Source of the DNA: Oscillospiraceae bacterium
GTDB lineage: Bacteria; Bacillota; Clostridia; Oscillospirales; Ruminococcaceae
Direction: 5' to 3'
Assembly (NCBI GenBank): GCA_018110925.1
Contig: JAGAZJ010000007.1
Coordinates: 59,773 to 123,772, forward strand
Length of the DNA: 64,000 nt
The notes under the pieces are model-generated. The model did not search any database. It had not been told where the DNA came from and was given only the letters and a program-made list of their open reading frames with translations. Both the position numbers and the translations under genes were made by a program. How positions within the stretch are numbered: the first letter of the stretch is position 1; the number at the start of each line of letters is the position of its first letter. Of this stretch, positions 16,062-25,637 are shown piece after piece.

Positions 16062-17159
16062 ATGAAAAAACCGGTTATACTTATCACAGGTTATCTCGGC
16101 TCCGGCAAGACCACTCTTATGCAGAGACTTCTTGAACAGGAACAGCGGCGCATAGCCCTTATCGTAAACGATATGGGCAGTGTGAATATAGATGCATCCC
16201 TGCTCGGAAAGAATGCCAACAAAGTGGTGGTCTCGGATATGGTCGAGCTCCAGAACGGCTGTATCTGCTGTACTCTCAGAGATGAATTCATAAGTGAGAT
16301 AGAGAGGATATCCGATGACCCCGAAACAGAGGCTGTTTTCGTGGAGGCATCAGGTATAAGTGAACCCTCTGCGATAGCAGGTTCGTTCATCGCCTACACA
16401 GAGGATGAGCCCGAGACAAACGTGTATCTCAGTTCAATAGTGTCTGTGGTGGACGCTGACCGCATTTACAGGGAATTTCTGACCGACCTTGAACGCAACG
16501 CCGACTATGAAGACGGTGACATAATGAACCTCATTGTGGATCAGATCGAGTTTTGCGACACGATCGTCCTTAACAAGACAGATCTGCTGACGGCGGATCA
16601 GGTCGAAAAGGTAAAGGGTGTGCTTCGTGACTATCAGTCCAAGGCGACTATCATCACAGCTGTAAAGGGAGATATAGACCCGTCTCTGATCATGCACGGC
16701 AGAAAGTTCGACTATGAGGCTGTTCTTGACTCGGCGGCGATACAGCGGGCTCTCATGAGCAACGAGCCGCAGGACAGAGAGGCTTGCGTTGACGAATACG
16801 GTATATCCTCATTCGTGTTTGAGGATAAGCGTCCCTTTTCAAGAGAGCGGTTCATGCAGCTGCTCGGCGAATATCCGCAGGAGCTTATCAGGACAAAGGG
16901 ATATATGTGGTTTTCGGATGATCCCGTCCACATACAGCTTTTTGAGCAGGCAGGGCGCAATGCGGGGCTTACGGAGCTGACCGAATGGATGGCTTCCTAC
17001 CCTGATGATGAACTTGAAAGAATGTTTGAATCGTTCCCGGAGTTGAAAGACGACTGGGATGACAGATACGGCGACAGGATAAACCAGCTCGTTTTCATAG
17101 GAAAGGCGCTTGACAAGTCTGCGCTGACAGACAGGATATACGGCTGCCTGGAAGCCTGA
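16062..17159 (+). CDS. COG0523 (CobW/ZNG1-like) GTP-binding metallochaperone
   Basis: 365 residues. G1 motif [10 protein letters not shown] near the N-terminus, metal motif NGCICCTLR (CxCC), Walker B region [11 protein letters not shown] and NKTD for guanine recognition, followed by the C-terminal CobW domain ([27 protein letters not shown]). Members next to zinc-uptake genes, such as YciC of Bacillus subtilis, are Zur-regulated and thought to pass zinc to enzymes during limitation. The preceding gene contains ZinT, matching the Bacillus yciB-yciC pairing. The ATG at 16062 has a GAGGTG site; a GTG at 16050 is an alternative. Confidence 0.92.
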   Translation: MKKPVILITGYLGSGKTTLMQRLLEQEQRRIALIVNDMGSVNIDASLLGKNANKVVVSDMVELQNGCICCTLRDEFISEIERISDDPETEAVFVEASGISEPSAIAGSFIAYTEDEPETNVYLSSIVSVVDADRIYREFLTDLERNADYEDGDIMNLIVDQIEFCDTIVLNKTDLLTADQVEKVKGVLRDYQSKATIITAVKGDIDPSLIMHGRKFDYEAVLDSAAIQRALMSNEPQDREACVDEYGISSFVFEDKRPFSRERFMQLLGEYPQELIRTKGYMWFSDDPVHIQLFEQAGRNAGLTELTEWMASYPDDELERMFESFPELKDDWDDRYGDRINQLVFIGKALDKSALTDRIYGCLEA

Positions 17160-17183
17160 TGATAATGCCGGAGGGAGAGTGCG

Positions 17184-17798
17184 ATGAAGAACAATATACG
17201 ATATATATGTGCAGCCGTCGCACTTCTCTGCGGCTGTACAGAGACCATCCCCGAACAGCAGGAGATACCGTTTACAGAAACGGTGTCTGTCACCGAAAAA
17301 GTGACAGACACCACAGCACAGACATCAGAGCCGCCCGAGACCGAGAGCACATTCAATGTGATAGAGCTTGGTACATCCGCCGAGACAGAGGAGACAATAC
17401 CCGAATGGGTGACAGCGGATACAGTGACAGAACAGGAGACAGAGAGCCGGGTGCAGGACGATTATGACATAGACCTGACACAGCTTGGCAGTACGATGCT
17501 GTATGCACAGGTCTGCAACATGATCTATGAACCGACGGAGTTCATTGGGAAGAGCGTAAAAATAAAAGCCCCCTTCACCGTAGCGGAGGAGGACGGCAAT
17601 ATCTACTATGCCCTGATGATATACGACAGCACAGCCTGCTGTGTGCAGGGGATAGAATTTGATCTCGGTGAAGGATATGCCTATCCCGAGGACTACCCCG
17701 AGATCGGCGAAGAAATAACGATAGGCGGTATATTCGGATCCTATCAGGAAGGGATAGCCACCTATTATAAGCTTTACGGTGCAGTGAGACTTGACTGA
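17184..17798 (+). CDS. Lipoprotein of the zinc operon, possibly DUF1980/TIGR03943-like
   Basis: 204 residues. Lipobox at LLCGC (Cys18), a Thr/Glu-rich linker (about 25-95), and a globular C-terminal part (about 105-204) with YEPTEFIGKSVKIKAPF, YDSTACCVQGIEFDL and EIGEEITIGGIFG. That pattern (a fixed-size OB-like domain with a Cys-Cys pair) recalls the C-terminal domain of the TIGR03943/YcgQ proteins that often travel with COG0523 GTPases. The resemblance is by eye only. It starts 24 bases after the COG0523 gene with a GGAGGG site and ends the operon, so a zinc-related surface role is the working guess. Confidence 0.7.
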   Translation: MKNNIRYICAAVALLCGCTETIPEQQEIPFTETVSVTEKVTDTTAQTSEPPETESTFNVIELGTSAETEETIPEWVTADTVTEQETESRVQDDYDIDLTQLGSTMLYAQVCNMIYEPTEFIGKSVKIKAPFTVAEEDGNIYYALMIYDSTACCVQGIEFDLGEGYAYPEDYPEIGEEITIGGIFGSYQEGIATYYKLYGAVRLD

Positions 17799-17880
17799 AT
17801 TATTTATCCGGTGAAATTTTACTCATCGCCAACAGGAGGCTTGCCACTGACTGTACGGTGAAGTGATAAACCGAACATAT

Positions 17881-17918
17881 AGGGTCACGGAGCGGTTTAC
17901 CGCCCCGTGATCATTTTT
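17881..17918 (+). terminator. Terminator of the zinc operon
   Basis: GGTCACGG-A-GCGG pairs with CCGC-C-CCGTGATC over a TTTA loop, followed by ATTTTTTT. It overlaps the last codons of the convergent prmC gene. Confidence 0.8.
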
Positions 17919-18774
17919 TTACGCCTGTAATAACTCTGTCAAGACCTGCATATTGTATAACCCTTATGTCCGCAAAGCTGCATTCCGTGAGTATATCCCT
18001 GACAGCATCAGCCTGCCTGTCGCCTATCTCAAAAAGAATATGTCCGCCGCTTCTTATGCGCTGACCCCAGAGACAGGCTATTGCACGGTAGAGGTCAAGA
18101 CCGTCCCTGCCGCCGTATAGAGCCTGCTGGGGCTCATATGTGACCTCACGCTGTAATTCGTTCATCTCATCATCGGTGAGATAAGGCGGATTGGATATGA
18201 CTATATCAAGCGGTATCTCACCGTCTGCGTCAACAAAATTGTCAAGCAGTCTGCCGTCGCAGACATCGCCTCTGATGAGCTTTACACTGACGTTGTTGCG
18301 CTTTATGTTTTCAAGGAAATAGGGTATGGCTTCACCCGAATACTCCACGGCGTACATATCTGCCTTTATGCCTGCGTGCGCCGCAACTGCCGCCGCAATA
18401 CAGCCGCTTCCCGTGCAAAGGTCTGCCGTGACAAGGGGCTTTCCGTCATAAAGCCTGTCTATTGCTGCAAGGGCTTCATCTACAAGAGTCTCGGTATCGG
18501 GGCGGGGTATCAGCACCCCTTCGCCGACAGAGAAGGGCATACCGTAAAATTCCCATTCGCCGAGTATATACTGGAGAGGATAGCCCTCCAGACGCTTGTG
18601 TGCCGCTCCGAGCGCCATTGCGCATTTATCCTCACTTATCTCCTCGTCGGGATACGCCGCCAGGTGCTCTCTCGATGCGATCATATCTTCAAATATGCAC
18701 ATGGCATCAAAGCTTCCGTCGGGTATTCCGTCAAGCAGTGAATGCATCCTGCTGTTTATCTCCTTCAGCTTCAT
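17911..18774 (-). CDS. prmC: Peptide chain release factor glutamine methyltransferase
   Basis: 287 residues, the usual size. An N-terminal helical domain with GYPLQYILGEWEFYG and GVLIPRPDTETLV is followed by the Rossmann-type methyltransferase with DLCTGSGCIAAAVA and the catalytic NPPY (ISNPPYLTDDE). PrmC methylates the GGQ glutamine of release factors RF1 and RF2. In most Firmicutes it follows prfA; here it follows a lipoprotein gene by 8 bases and prfA is not in view. Its 3' end overlaps the terminator of the zinc operon. Confidence 0.95.
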   Translation of the reverse strand: MKLKEINSRMHSLLDGIPDGSFDAMCIFEDMIASREHLAAYPDEEISEDKCAMALGAAHKRLEGYPLQYILGEWEFYGMPFSVGEGVLIPRPDTETLVDEALAAIDRLYDGKPLVTADLCTGSGCIAAAVAAHAGIKADMYAVEYSGEAIPYFLENIKRNNVSVKLIRGDVCDGRLLDNFVDADGEIPLDIVISNPPYLTDDEMNELQREVTYEPQQALYGGRDGLDLYRAIACLWGQRIRSGGHILFEIGDRQADAVRDILTECSFADIRVIQYAGLDRVITGVKK

Positions 18775-18782
18775 ATCCTGAC

Positions 18783-20054
18783 CTACTTTACCGCATACAT
18801 ACCGTTCTCAACCTCAGCGGGGGTGAGAACGAGGGTGTCATCAGTGTCCCCTGCCTGCACCATGATAGTTTCTGCTCCCGATATGACCTCATAGTATCCC
18901 TTGAGTTCCAGGTCGTCTTTCTGTGAGGGGGCGCAGACTGCTATCCTCATAAGCTCCAGCCTGCTTTCGGCAAGGGTAGTGTTGAATTTGTAAAACACCT
19001 TTTCACCGCTGGATGAGTCCGTCCTTACGGTAACAAGACCGTCCCAGCGGACGGGGAGCATGAAGCAGTAGCCGCTTTTCGGCTCATAGAGCGAGGAATA
19101 TTTGTTTACAAGGGTATAGTTTTCATAGACGTTCCAGTTGGTGACATACTGTGACTCTGTGTCACGATAGCCCGGGAACGGCTCGATGGTCGGTATCTCG
19201 ACCACGCCGTCGCCGTCTATGTCGGTGGAATACAGCCCTCTTCTCGATGTGAGCGAGGGTATCTCGGAGTCATCCATTGCAGCAGGGTCACGAAGCTCGC
19301 CCTCAACGCAGTAGATTATCTCTGTTGAGATATTTCCGCTGGCGGAGGCGCTGTCTGCAAATACCGCCGCCGCACCGCCGCCGAGACCGCCGCTGACCGA
19401 GTGTACCAGCTCCGCAGTGGTATTTCTCATACGCACCGCAGATGTGCAGTCTACACCTTCTCCCGTGTCGGTGACGAGGGAGGCATATGCGGGATGCTCG
19501 TCCGTGTTGCCGTTTAAAAGTACTATGTCGTCACCGCCGTCCAGATTTATGTCTACATATTCCAGACGGGAATAGACCTCACTGTATCTGTTTGCAAGGC
19601 GGCCGTCGGTGTAGTCATAGACGCACAAGGTCTTGTCAGCCCTTGCCGCATAGCCGTAGCCCACTGCAAGGTATATGTTGTCTGATGAGAACTTGGTTAT
19701 GTATACGCTCTCAACGGATGAACCGGGAGCGGCATGGTCAAAGACCGAATGCCAGCCGTCTTCATTTGACAGTACATTTACCCTCACACGGGAGGGGTCA
19801 TCTTCATTTCTGTAAAAAGCCACTGCTTCTTCCCTGCCGTCGCCGTCAAGGTCACATATGACATAGGCGCTCCTGTACTCGCCCGACCGGGGATAAACAG
19901 GCGTGATATCACTGCCGACCGCATCCGTTAGGGCGTTTTGTATATCCTCCTGTATCTGTGACATAACAGGGGGAGATAGCAGATTTTCAACGGGCGTACC
20001 GAATGAACAGCCCGTCAGGGTCATCGCCGCGAGCAGTACTGCCGCTTTTTTCAC
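18783..20054 (-). CDS. Lipoprotein with FG-GAP/VCBS-like calcium repeats
   Basis: 423 residues from a GTG start at 20054, chosen because an AAGGAA site lies 8-9 bases upstream and the lipobox LTGC then falls about 16 residues in; an ATG 33 bases earlier has no ribosome site. The exported part contains Asp-rich loops typical of beta-propeller repeats: ICDLDGDGREEAVAF, VDINLDGGDDIVLL and STDIDGDGVVEIP. It is probably a surface propeller protein of unknown ligand. It sits between an integral membrane protein gene and prmC in one leftward operon. Confidence 0.75.
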   Translation of the reverse strand: MKKAAVLLAAMTLTGCSFGTPVENLLSPPVMSQIQEDIQNALTDAVGSDITPVYPRSGEYRSAYVICDLDGDGREEAVAFYRNEDDPSRVRVNVLSNEDGWHSVFDHAAPGSSVESVYITKFSSDNIYLAVGYGYAARADKTLCVYDYTDGRLANRYSEVYSRLEYVDINLDGGDDIVLLNGNTDEHPAYASLVTDTGEGVDCTSAVRMRNTTAELVHSVSGGLGGGAAAVFADSASASGNISTEIIYCVEGELRDPAAMDDSEIPSLTSRRGLYSTDIDGDGVVEIPTIEPFPGYRDTESQYVTNWNVYENYTLVNKYSSLYEPKSGYCFMLPVRWDGLVTVRTDSSSGEKVFYKFNTTLAESRLELMRIAVCAPSQKDDLELKGYYEVISGAETIMVQAGDTDDTLVLTPAEVENGMYAVK

Positions 20055-20121
20055 ACTACCATTCCTTCTGACAAAACCGCCGCCCATGCAGCAGCACCGG
20101 CGGCGAATATTTATATTCGGA

Positions 20122-21252
20122 TCATATCTCGTGTCTCTCGACGTTCTCGTCCTCGATAGCACCCATCTCTTCGTAATCTCTTGTCATGGGAGCCTTTGTC
20201 CAGCGGCGCTTGCCTGTGCTGAGCTTGGGCATTGCCCTGTAAACATATGTCGTCCAGAAAGCGCCTATTACGCATATCGGCATGAATATGATGCCGAGGT
20301 CAGTCGCATCGGGTACGTCAAGACCTGCTCTGAGGTCAAACTTTCCGTCGGGGAATATGAGCCAGAAATATCTGGGAATAACGCTGACTGCCGCAAGTAT
20401 GGACGCTGTGTAACCCCAGAAGCAGAGCCAGAAACGGGTGTTCTTTTTCTCCATTCCGTTGAACAGCCTTGCCATCGCCATAAAGAACAGCACAGCCGCC
20501 ATTCTGGAGAAAAGCTCATACAGTCTGTCGGATGAAAGTGCGATAGCGTCGTTCGACGACAGCATACGCAGGATGTTCACTATCTGCCATACCGAGTAAA
20601 GGGTAAGTGCGGCGCAGTTTGCGTGTGTAAGACCCTCGCCCTTGAATATGTTGACTGCCAGCGAAATGAACATTATCATAACCAAAAGCATCAGCACCTG
20701 ATAGAAGAATGTTCCCCAGGTATAGCCCGTAAGTCTGTTCCATTCCTTGTAGGCGTACTTGTCGATGTCGGGATTTTCGGGAGTTACACGCAGATTGTCA
20801 TACGCATACTTCTCGTTCTTGTGCCAGAGCGAAACGAAGAAGGTGACTATATCCACCAGATACATCATCGCCATTGCAAGAGCCGCATATCCCGCAGACA
20901 TCGGTATCTTCCTGCTCAGTCTGTCATATCTGAGCCTCCACGGGTTTATGAGCACGCAGGACTTTATGACCTTGTCTCTTGCACTTCCCGTTATCAGTAC
21001 GAATGCAAGCACTGCACAGGCGGGTATTATTATCATCACCGGGAAATTGAGCAGAGGATTGCTGTTAATGTACCTTGCTCTATCAAAATCCCAGTTGGTC
21101 ATCAGCTGGTATATCCTTGCGGCAACTGCAAGAAGCACTGCCACGACATATACGAACATAGATGCATTTTTCTTCAAAGGTCCCTGTCTGTTGGCCGCCC
21201 TGTTGTTTTTCTCCCTTATAGCATCTTCATCAACAAATCTGCGTCTCGCCAT
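20122..21252 (-). CDS. Polytopic membrane protein, unknown function
   Basis: 376 residues. A basic N-terminus (MARRRFVDEDAIREKNNRAA) is followed by roughly eight to ten hydrophobic segments and an acidic cytoplasmic-looking tail (DYEEMGAIEDENVERHEI). The start at 21252 is preceded by AAAGGA; a longer in-frame start exists 57 bases upstream. I do not recognise the family. It heads the operon that continues with the propeller lipoprotein and prmC, with a TTGACA-17-TAAAAT promoter about 100 bases upstream. Confidence 0.7.
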   Translation of the reverse strand: MARRRFVDEDAIREKNNRAANRQGPLKKNASMFVYVVAVLLAVAARIYQLMTNWDFDRARYINSNPLLNFPVMIIIPACAVLAFVLITGSARDKVIKSCVLINPWRLRYDRLSRKIPMSAGYAALAMAMMYLVDIVTFFVSLWHKNEKYAYDNLRVTPENPDIDKYAYKEWNRLTGYTWGTFFYQVLMLLVMIMFISLAVNIFKGEGLTHANCAALTLYSVWQIVNILRMLSSNDAIALSSDRLYELFSRMAAVLFFMAMARLFNGMEKKNTRFWLCFWGYTASILAAVSVIPRYFWLIFPDGKFDLRAGLDVPDATDLGIIFMPICVIGAFWTTYVYRAMPKLSTGKRRWTKAPMTRDYEEMGAIEDENVERHEI

Positions 21253-21342
21253 TATTTCAGATCCTTTCAGCATAAAGCCGAGATTATCAATATTAACTGA
21301 CTGATTCATGAGTTCATGGGTAAAACAAAAAAATCCTTATAT

Positions 21343-21371
21343 ATTTTACTACATTATGAAAAAGTTGTCAA
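21343..21371 (-). promoter_or_regulatory. Promoter of the membrane protein-lipoprotein-prmC operon
   Basis: Leftward TTGACA (21371-21366), 17 bases, TAAAAT (21348-21343). Confidence 0.6.
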
Positions 21372-21509
21372 GTCTTTTTTGGGGCCATATTGCAAAATAA
21401 TGATAGAAATATCCGCATTAATCGCGGTATATTTACAGACCGTGTACAATATGAACAAACGGCGCATTAAAACTTTGTTGATTATAATATCAATGTTGAC
21501 AGTTTGTTA

Positions 21510-22556
21510 TTACAGGCACTTTTCAAAAAAATCCTCCGCAGCTTCTATGAGTTCAGGGTTCGGTTCGTTTGCAAGCTCTTTGTCTGCACAGCGTATGAAG
21601 TTTTCGTGCATTTCTTCGGGCAGTTCGCCGCCGTGTTCCTCTGTCAGCCTGTCTAGTTCGGCTTTGAGCCGTTCTCTGTATTTGTTCGTGCTGTCGCTGT
21701 AAAGCAGACGCACATGATCCGCATATATGCCTTTCATTGTCATAAACTGTGCTTTGCCGTTTGTGATGCGGTCTCTCTTTGATATGATGCTCACACGGCG
21801 GTAGTCCACATAGTCGTCATGTTCGCCGTGGATGATGAGTATAGGCACATCCGATGAATTTACGGAGTCTATGGCATTGAGGGAAGCAAGTCTCCCCGAC
21901 CGCAGTCTGTGTACTATCTTGCCGAAGGGGACTACCAGAGCCGCAATGGGCTTTCCCAGTGCATATTCTGCGCCGAGGGAGAGCATCTGCTCCGGATAAG
22001 CATACCCCGACACGGAAACGATGCCCTTTATATCCCTGTGTCTTATTCCGCTGACCGCCGCAGAGGCAAATCCGCCCCAGCTGTGACCCATTATGAATAA
22101 CGGCAGGGCTGACAGCTCCCTGTTGCCCGACACATAGGATAGAGCCGCATCAAGGTCTGCCGCAGACTGTACCAGACTGACAGAATTTCTTCCGTCGCTT
22201 TCGCCGCAGCCCGTCGCATCATAGGCAAATACCGTCCACCCGTCATCAACAAGGCGCATCAGTATGCCGATATACGATTCATGTGCGGCGAATATGCCGT
22301 GGGCAAACACGATAAGCCCTTTTGAGGCATCACCGCCGTAGATATACCCTTTCAGCACGTTGTCGCCTGATGAGAAGCGAACGGTCTTCCTTGTCCTGCC
22401 AAAGTCCGTGAAGCGTTTGTTCACGGAAAAGCGCCTGTCGGGATAGCCGCCTCTGTGGAGCTGAATGTCCATTATTCTGTCAGCGGCGATGAGCATTGCG
22501 GCTGTGAATATACCTGCCGCACCGATTTTCAGGGGAGTTATCTTGGGTATTTTCAT
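21510..22556 (-). CDS. Membrane-anchored alpha/beta hydrolase
   Basis: 348 residues. One hydrophobic N-terminal segment (about 8-25) probably anchors it. The alpha/beta-hydrolase core has the oxyanion region VFAHGIFAAHES, the nucleophile elbow GHSWGG (Ser), YDATGCGESDG and a C-terminal LIIHGEHDDYVDYR supplying the acid; the histidine is likely in YADHVRLLY. This is the serine aminopeptidase S33/lysophospholipase-like type; the substrate is unknown. The start at 22556 is used because the longer form would begin inside the divergent promoter region. Confidence 0.85.
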   Translation of the reverse strand: MKIPKITPLKIGAAGIFTAAMLIAADRIMDIQLHRGGYPDRRFSVNKRFTDFGRTRKTVRFSSGDNVLKGYIYGGDASKGLIVFAHGIFAAHESYIGILMRLVDDGWTVFAYDATGCGESDGRNSVSLVQSAADLDAALSYVSGNRELSALPLFIMGHSWGGFASAAVSGIRHRDIKGIVSVSGYAYPEQMLSLGAEYALGKPIAALVVPFGKIVHRLRSGRLASLNAIDSVNSSDVPILIIHGEHDDYVDYRRVSIISKRDRITNGKAQFMTMKGIYADHVRLLYSDSTNKYRERLKAELDRLTEEHGGELPEEMHENFIRCADKELANEPNPELIEAAEDFFEKCL

Positions 22557-22582
22557 ATTTTCACTTCTTTCGTCGGATGATA

Positions 22583-22611
22583 TTGCGTTTGCCGCCATTA
22601 TGTGATATAAT
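22583..22611 (+). promoter_or_regulatory. mnmM promoter
   Basis: TTGCGT, 17 bases, TATAAT, about 45 bases before the mnmM start. Confidence 0.6.
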
Positions 22612-22655
22612 CAGAGATGAGTTTTGCGAAAGCACAGAAGGCGGCATGAGACGAT

Positions 22656-23216
22656 ATGAGAAAAAGATTCAGCGCACTTGAAATATCAAAAAAGTTCATT
22701 GCAGAGCGTGTCCGTGAGGGCGACACCTGCATTGATGCCACTATGGGCAGAGGCAATGACACAGCCTTTCTCTGCTCTCTGACGGGTCAGAGCGGCAGGG
22801 TGATTGCCTTTGACATACAGCCCGATGCCCTTGCAAGCACAAAGGAGCTTCTTGACAGCAGGGGATATACCGCCGAGCTGTATATGGAGAGCCACACGGA
22901 AATGGACAGATACGCCGATGAGGGCACTGTGTCATGTGTGACATTCAACTTAGGCTGGCTACCGAAGGGCGACCACAGCATACATACCAATGCAGACACC
23001 AGCATAGAAGCCATATCAAAGGCTATGCGCCTTATAAAGCCCGGCGGCGTGATAAGCGTGATAATCTATTACGGTAGGGACACGGGCTATGAGGAAAAGG
23101 CACGGGTGATGGAGTATCTGAAAAATATCGACAGTGATGAATATTCCGTCATAATCGCCGAATTTGCCAACCGACCCAATGATCCGCCGATACCGTGCTT
23201 CATTTTCAGAGAATAG
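22656..23216 (+). CDS. mnmM: tRNA 5-(aminomethyl)uridine methyltransferase MnmM (YtqB family)
   Basis: 186 residues, class I SAM methyltransferase. Motif I is CIDATMGRGNDTAFL, the acidic residue after strand 2 is in AFDIQPDALA, and the family signature is FNLGWLPKGDHSIHT (NLGYLPGGDH in YtqB). MnmM was shown in Bacillus subtilis and Staphylococcus to add the methyl group that completes mnm5 at the tRNA wobble uridine in bacteria without MnmC. Length and motifs fit fully. Its last 11 bases overlap the convergent PAP2 gene. Confidence 0.88.
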   Translation: MRKRFSALEISKKFIAERVREGDTCIDATMGRGNDTAFLCSLTGQSGRVIAFDIQPDALASTKELLDSRGYTAELYMESHTEMDRYADEGTVSCVTFNLGWLPKGDHSIHTNADTSIEAISKAMRLIKPGGVISVIIYYGRDTGYEEKARVMEYLKNIDSDEYSVIIAEFANRPNDPPIPCFIFRE

Positions 23217-23796
23217 GCGCACACAGCATATACACTGCAAACGTCACGCCGAAGCATACCACGGCAATGACTGCCCCGAACACCACATCGAGGGGAAAAT
23301 GCACCCCCGCAAGAGGGCGACTCACAGCGACTGTGACCGCCGCAATCAGGAACAACGCTCCCGGGATAAAGTCAAAGCCGATATCGGGCGAAGACCCGAA
23401 CAAATAAGCAAATGCCACAGCAAATGCACAGGCGGTGTGTCTTGACGGACATGACTTCCCCTTTGTGCTTTTGAGTATCAGCGGCACAAGGTCATAGCGT
23501 TCATACGGGCGCTTTGCGTTTATACCCGAGCGTATGACTGTTGTTGCAAAAAACGTAAGGGCAGGTGCGATAAAGAACATTGCATCGTGTACGCCGTATG
23601 TTGTCTTTTTGCCGAGTACCGAATATCCCCTTGCAAAAAAGCCGATGATATAAGCCGCATACAAAAGCCCCGTAGAGAGCTTTGATATTATCTTCAGGGC
23701 TGTGAGTGCACGCTTGTCCGAAAACCATTCCCGCACAGCGGGATATGCCTTGTAAAAGCTTTCACAGTGGGCAAGATAAAAATTTTTAATATCCAT
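23206..23796 (-). CDS. PAP2 superfamily membrane phosphatase
   Basis: 196 residues, about five membrane segments. The three phosphatase motifs are visible: KRPYERYDL (C1), CPSRHT (C2) and SRPLAGVHFPLDV (C3), with the catalytic histidines in C2 and C3. Such enzymes remove phosphate from undecaprenyl pyrophosphate or phosphatidyl lipids on the outer membrane face. The gene starts behind a strong GGAGG site and is divergent from the DUF3810 gene 24 bases away. Confidence 0.88.
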   Translation of the reverse strand: MDIKNFYLAHCESFYKAYPAVREWFSDKRALTALKIISKLSTGLLYAAYIIGFFARGYSVLGKKTTYGVHDAMFFIAPALTFFATTVIRSGINAKRPYERYDLVPLILKSTKGKSCPSRHTACAFAVAFAYLFGSSPDIGFDFIPGALFLIAAVTVAVSRPLAGVHFPLDVVFGAVIAVVCFGVTFAVYMLCAPIL

Positions 23797-23820
23797 TATT
23801 CCTCCCGAAAGGAGATCGTA

Positions 23821-24939
23821 TTGAAAAAGCTGTCTGAAAACGCAAGAGCGATGCTTATTACAACAGCATCACTCATCATCATAAATGCCGCCGCATGGGT
23901 CTCTGCCCCTGCTATGGACTTTTATCATATGTACATATATCACCCTGCGGCAGAGCTCATGTCGCACCTTACGGGGCATATACCTTTCTCGGTGGGCGAG
24001 ATCATGATAATCATCGGGATACTGCTCGTTATCGCCGCACCGTTTCTGTTTGTGATACCTGCTGTGAAAAAAAACACCCGTATGCTCAAAGCCGTCGGTT
24101 CGCTCTATGCATGGGTGCTGATATTCATACTCTTCACCGAGACACTGAACTGCTTCATACTTTATCACACAACGCCCCTCACCGAAAGGCTCGCCGCCGT
24201 ATCCGAGCGGCACGATGATTTCTCATCCGATGAGGTGGTGGCTCTTTGTGCGGAGATGATAGAGGGGGCAAATGAGCTTTCCCTGACCGTCAGCCGGGAT
24301 GCCGACGGGCGTGTTCTGCTGCCTGATGATCTTGGGTCTGCCGCACGGGACTGCTTTGAGAAAATGGAGCTTTTCCCCGAGCTTCACGGCTATACGCCGA
24401 GACCCAAGAAGATCAGTTTTTCGGTGCTCATGACACAGCTTGACCTTCAGGGGATATACTTTCCCTTCTCCCTTGAGGGCAACTACAACGCCGAGCTGTC
24501 TCATGCAAGAGTGCCCGACACCGTGATACACGAGCTTTGTCATGTAAAGGGCTTTATCCGTGAGGACGAAGCGACGTTCCTCTCCTGCATTGCCTGCCTT
24601 GAATCGGATATTCCCGAGGTAAGGTACAGCGGCTATATAACTGCCATGAACTACCTCTATGCAGAGGCGGTGCGCTGTGCCTCAGAGGAAGAGGTATACG
24701 CACTCAGATGTCTGCTCACCGCTCAGGTCGCAGAGGACAATGTATTTGTCAGCCCCGAATTCATGAAGGTGGTGGAGGAAACAGCCGTACTGCCCACAGA
24801 GACCGTGAGCGAGGTCTCCGAAACAGCCCGTGACACCACCCTGAAAGCAAACGGCGTTGAGGACGGGGACAAGAGCTACGACCGAATGGTGACGCTGCTG
24901 CTCATATACCGCTACGGAGTGATGGGCGAGCCCTTATGA
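23821..24939 (+). CDS. DUF3810 membrane protein with a zinc-protease motif
   Basis: 372 residues starting with TTG, placed 6 bases after AAAGGAG; the ATG upstream is in the PAP2 promoter region. Three hydrophobic segments near 10-28, 58-80 and 96-114 are followed by an extracellular domain holding HELCH (237-241) and the downstream acid EDEATFLS (about 248-255), a gluzincin-like layout. The family DUF3810 is common in Firmicutes and Bacteroidetes and is presumed to be a membrane metallopeptidase, but no substrate is established. The C-terminal tail is Thr/Glu-rich, likely flexible. Confidence 0.85.
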   Translation: MKKLSENARAMLITTASLIIINAAAWVSAPAMDFYHMYIYHPAAELMSHLTGHIPFSVGEIMIIIGILLVIAAPFLFVIPAVKKNTRMLKAVGSLYAWVLIFILFTETLNCFILYHTTPLTERLAAVSERHDDFSSDEVVALCAEMIEGANELSLTVSRDADGRVLLPDDLGSAARDCFEKMELFPELHGYTPRPKKISFSVLMTQLDLQGIYFPFSLEGNYNAELSHARVPDTVIHELCHVKGFIREDEATFLSCIACLESDIPEVRYSGYITAMNYLYAEAVRCASEEEVYALRCLLTAQVAEDNVFVSPEFMKVVEETAVLPTETVSEVSETARDTTLKANGVEDGDKSYDRMVTLLLIYRYGVMGEPL

Positions 24940-24941
24940 TG

Positions 24942-25622
24942 TCAGTCATCATCCTCACTGCGCAGACCCATTGCTTCGGCAACGGGCAGAGAGAAGCATA
25001 TGGCGTGAGCCTTTGTCTTTATGCCCGCATTGTCTATGATACTGCGCATGATGGGGTCACGTCTTGCACGGGTGGCGACTATGTAGATCATTTCCTTGTC
25101 CTCGGCTATTGTGAAGCCGAAGAATTTGTCCGCCCCCTTCATTCCCGTGCCCTTTGCGTGCAGTACGGTGCCGCCCCTTGCGCCTGCTTCTCTGGCGGCA
25201 TCCATTATCATATCTGAATAGCCCTGATCGGATATTATCACGATGAGCTCCTGCTCGGTATTTTTCAATGTGCTTTCCTCACTGACGGTATATTTCTGCT
25301 CTGAGAGTAAAAATGACATCTGCTTTTTTCCGCCGACAGACGACATGGGTACAAGGAACACTATCCCCGTGCCCGGTATGTCAAGGCGGAATTTTCTTTT
25401 CAGGTCACGCTTCATGGCATCAAATGTCTCATGCGTGACGACAGTGTGGCTGACTGCCTTTTCGGTCTTTTCAAGGCCGAGGGTCTCAAGCACGGTAGAC
25501 GAGCCTGTTCCCCTTGCAAGGGTGATAAGGTTCACCTTTGCGCCGAAGTCCTCATAAAGCCTTATCAGCCTCGGCATGATGTTTCTCTCGCTCACCGTTA
25601 TCATTACAAAAAGTTCACTCAC
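24942..25622 (-). CDS. PII-like (GlnB-related) protein
   Basis: 226 residues, which is two PII-size units. The first half has MSELFVMITVSERNIMPRLIRLYEDFGAKVNLITLARGTGSS, and the second half repeats the theme with ELIVIISDQGYSDMIMDAAREAGARGGTVLHAKGTG and a PII-like GTVLHAKGTG loop. PII-like proteins bind nucleotides and control transporters or enzymes. In Clostridia this type is commonly beside DUF1538 genes, as here, which suggests it gates that transporter. The start codon is GTG, 15 bases after the tiny acidic gene. Confidence 0.85.
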   Translation of the reverse strand: MSELFVMITVSERNIMPRLIRLYEDFGAKVNLITLARGTGSSTVLETLGLEKTEKAVSHTVVTHETFDAMKRDLKRKFRLDIPGTGIVFLVPMSSVGGKKQMSFLLSEQKYTVSEESTLKNTEQELIVIISDQGYSDMIMDAAREAGARGGTVLHAKGTGMKGADKFFGFTIAEDKEMIYIVATRARRDPIMRSIIDNAGIKTKAHAICFSLPVAEAMGLRSEDDD

Positions 25623-25637
25623 CGTACCGCTCCGCTG

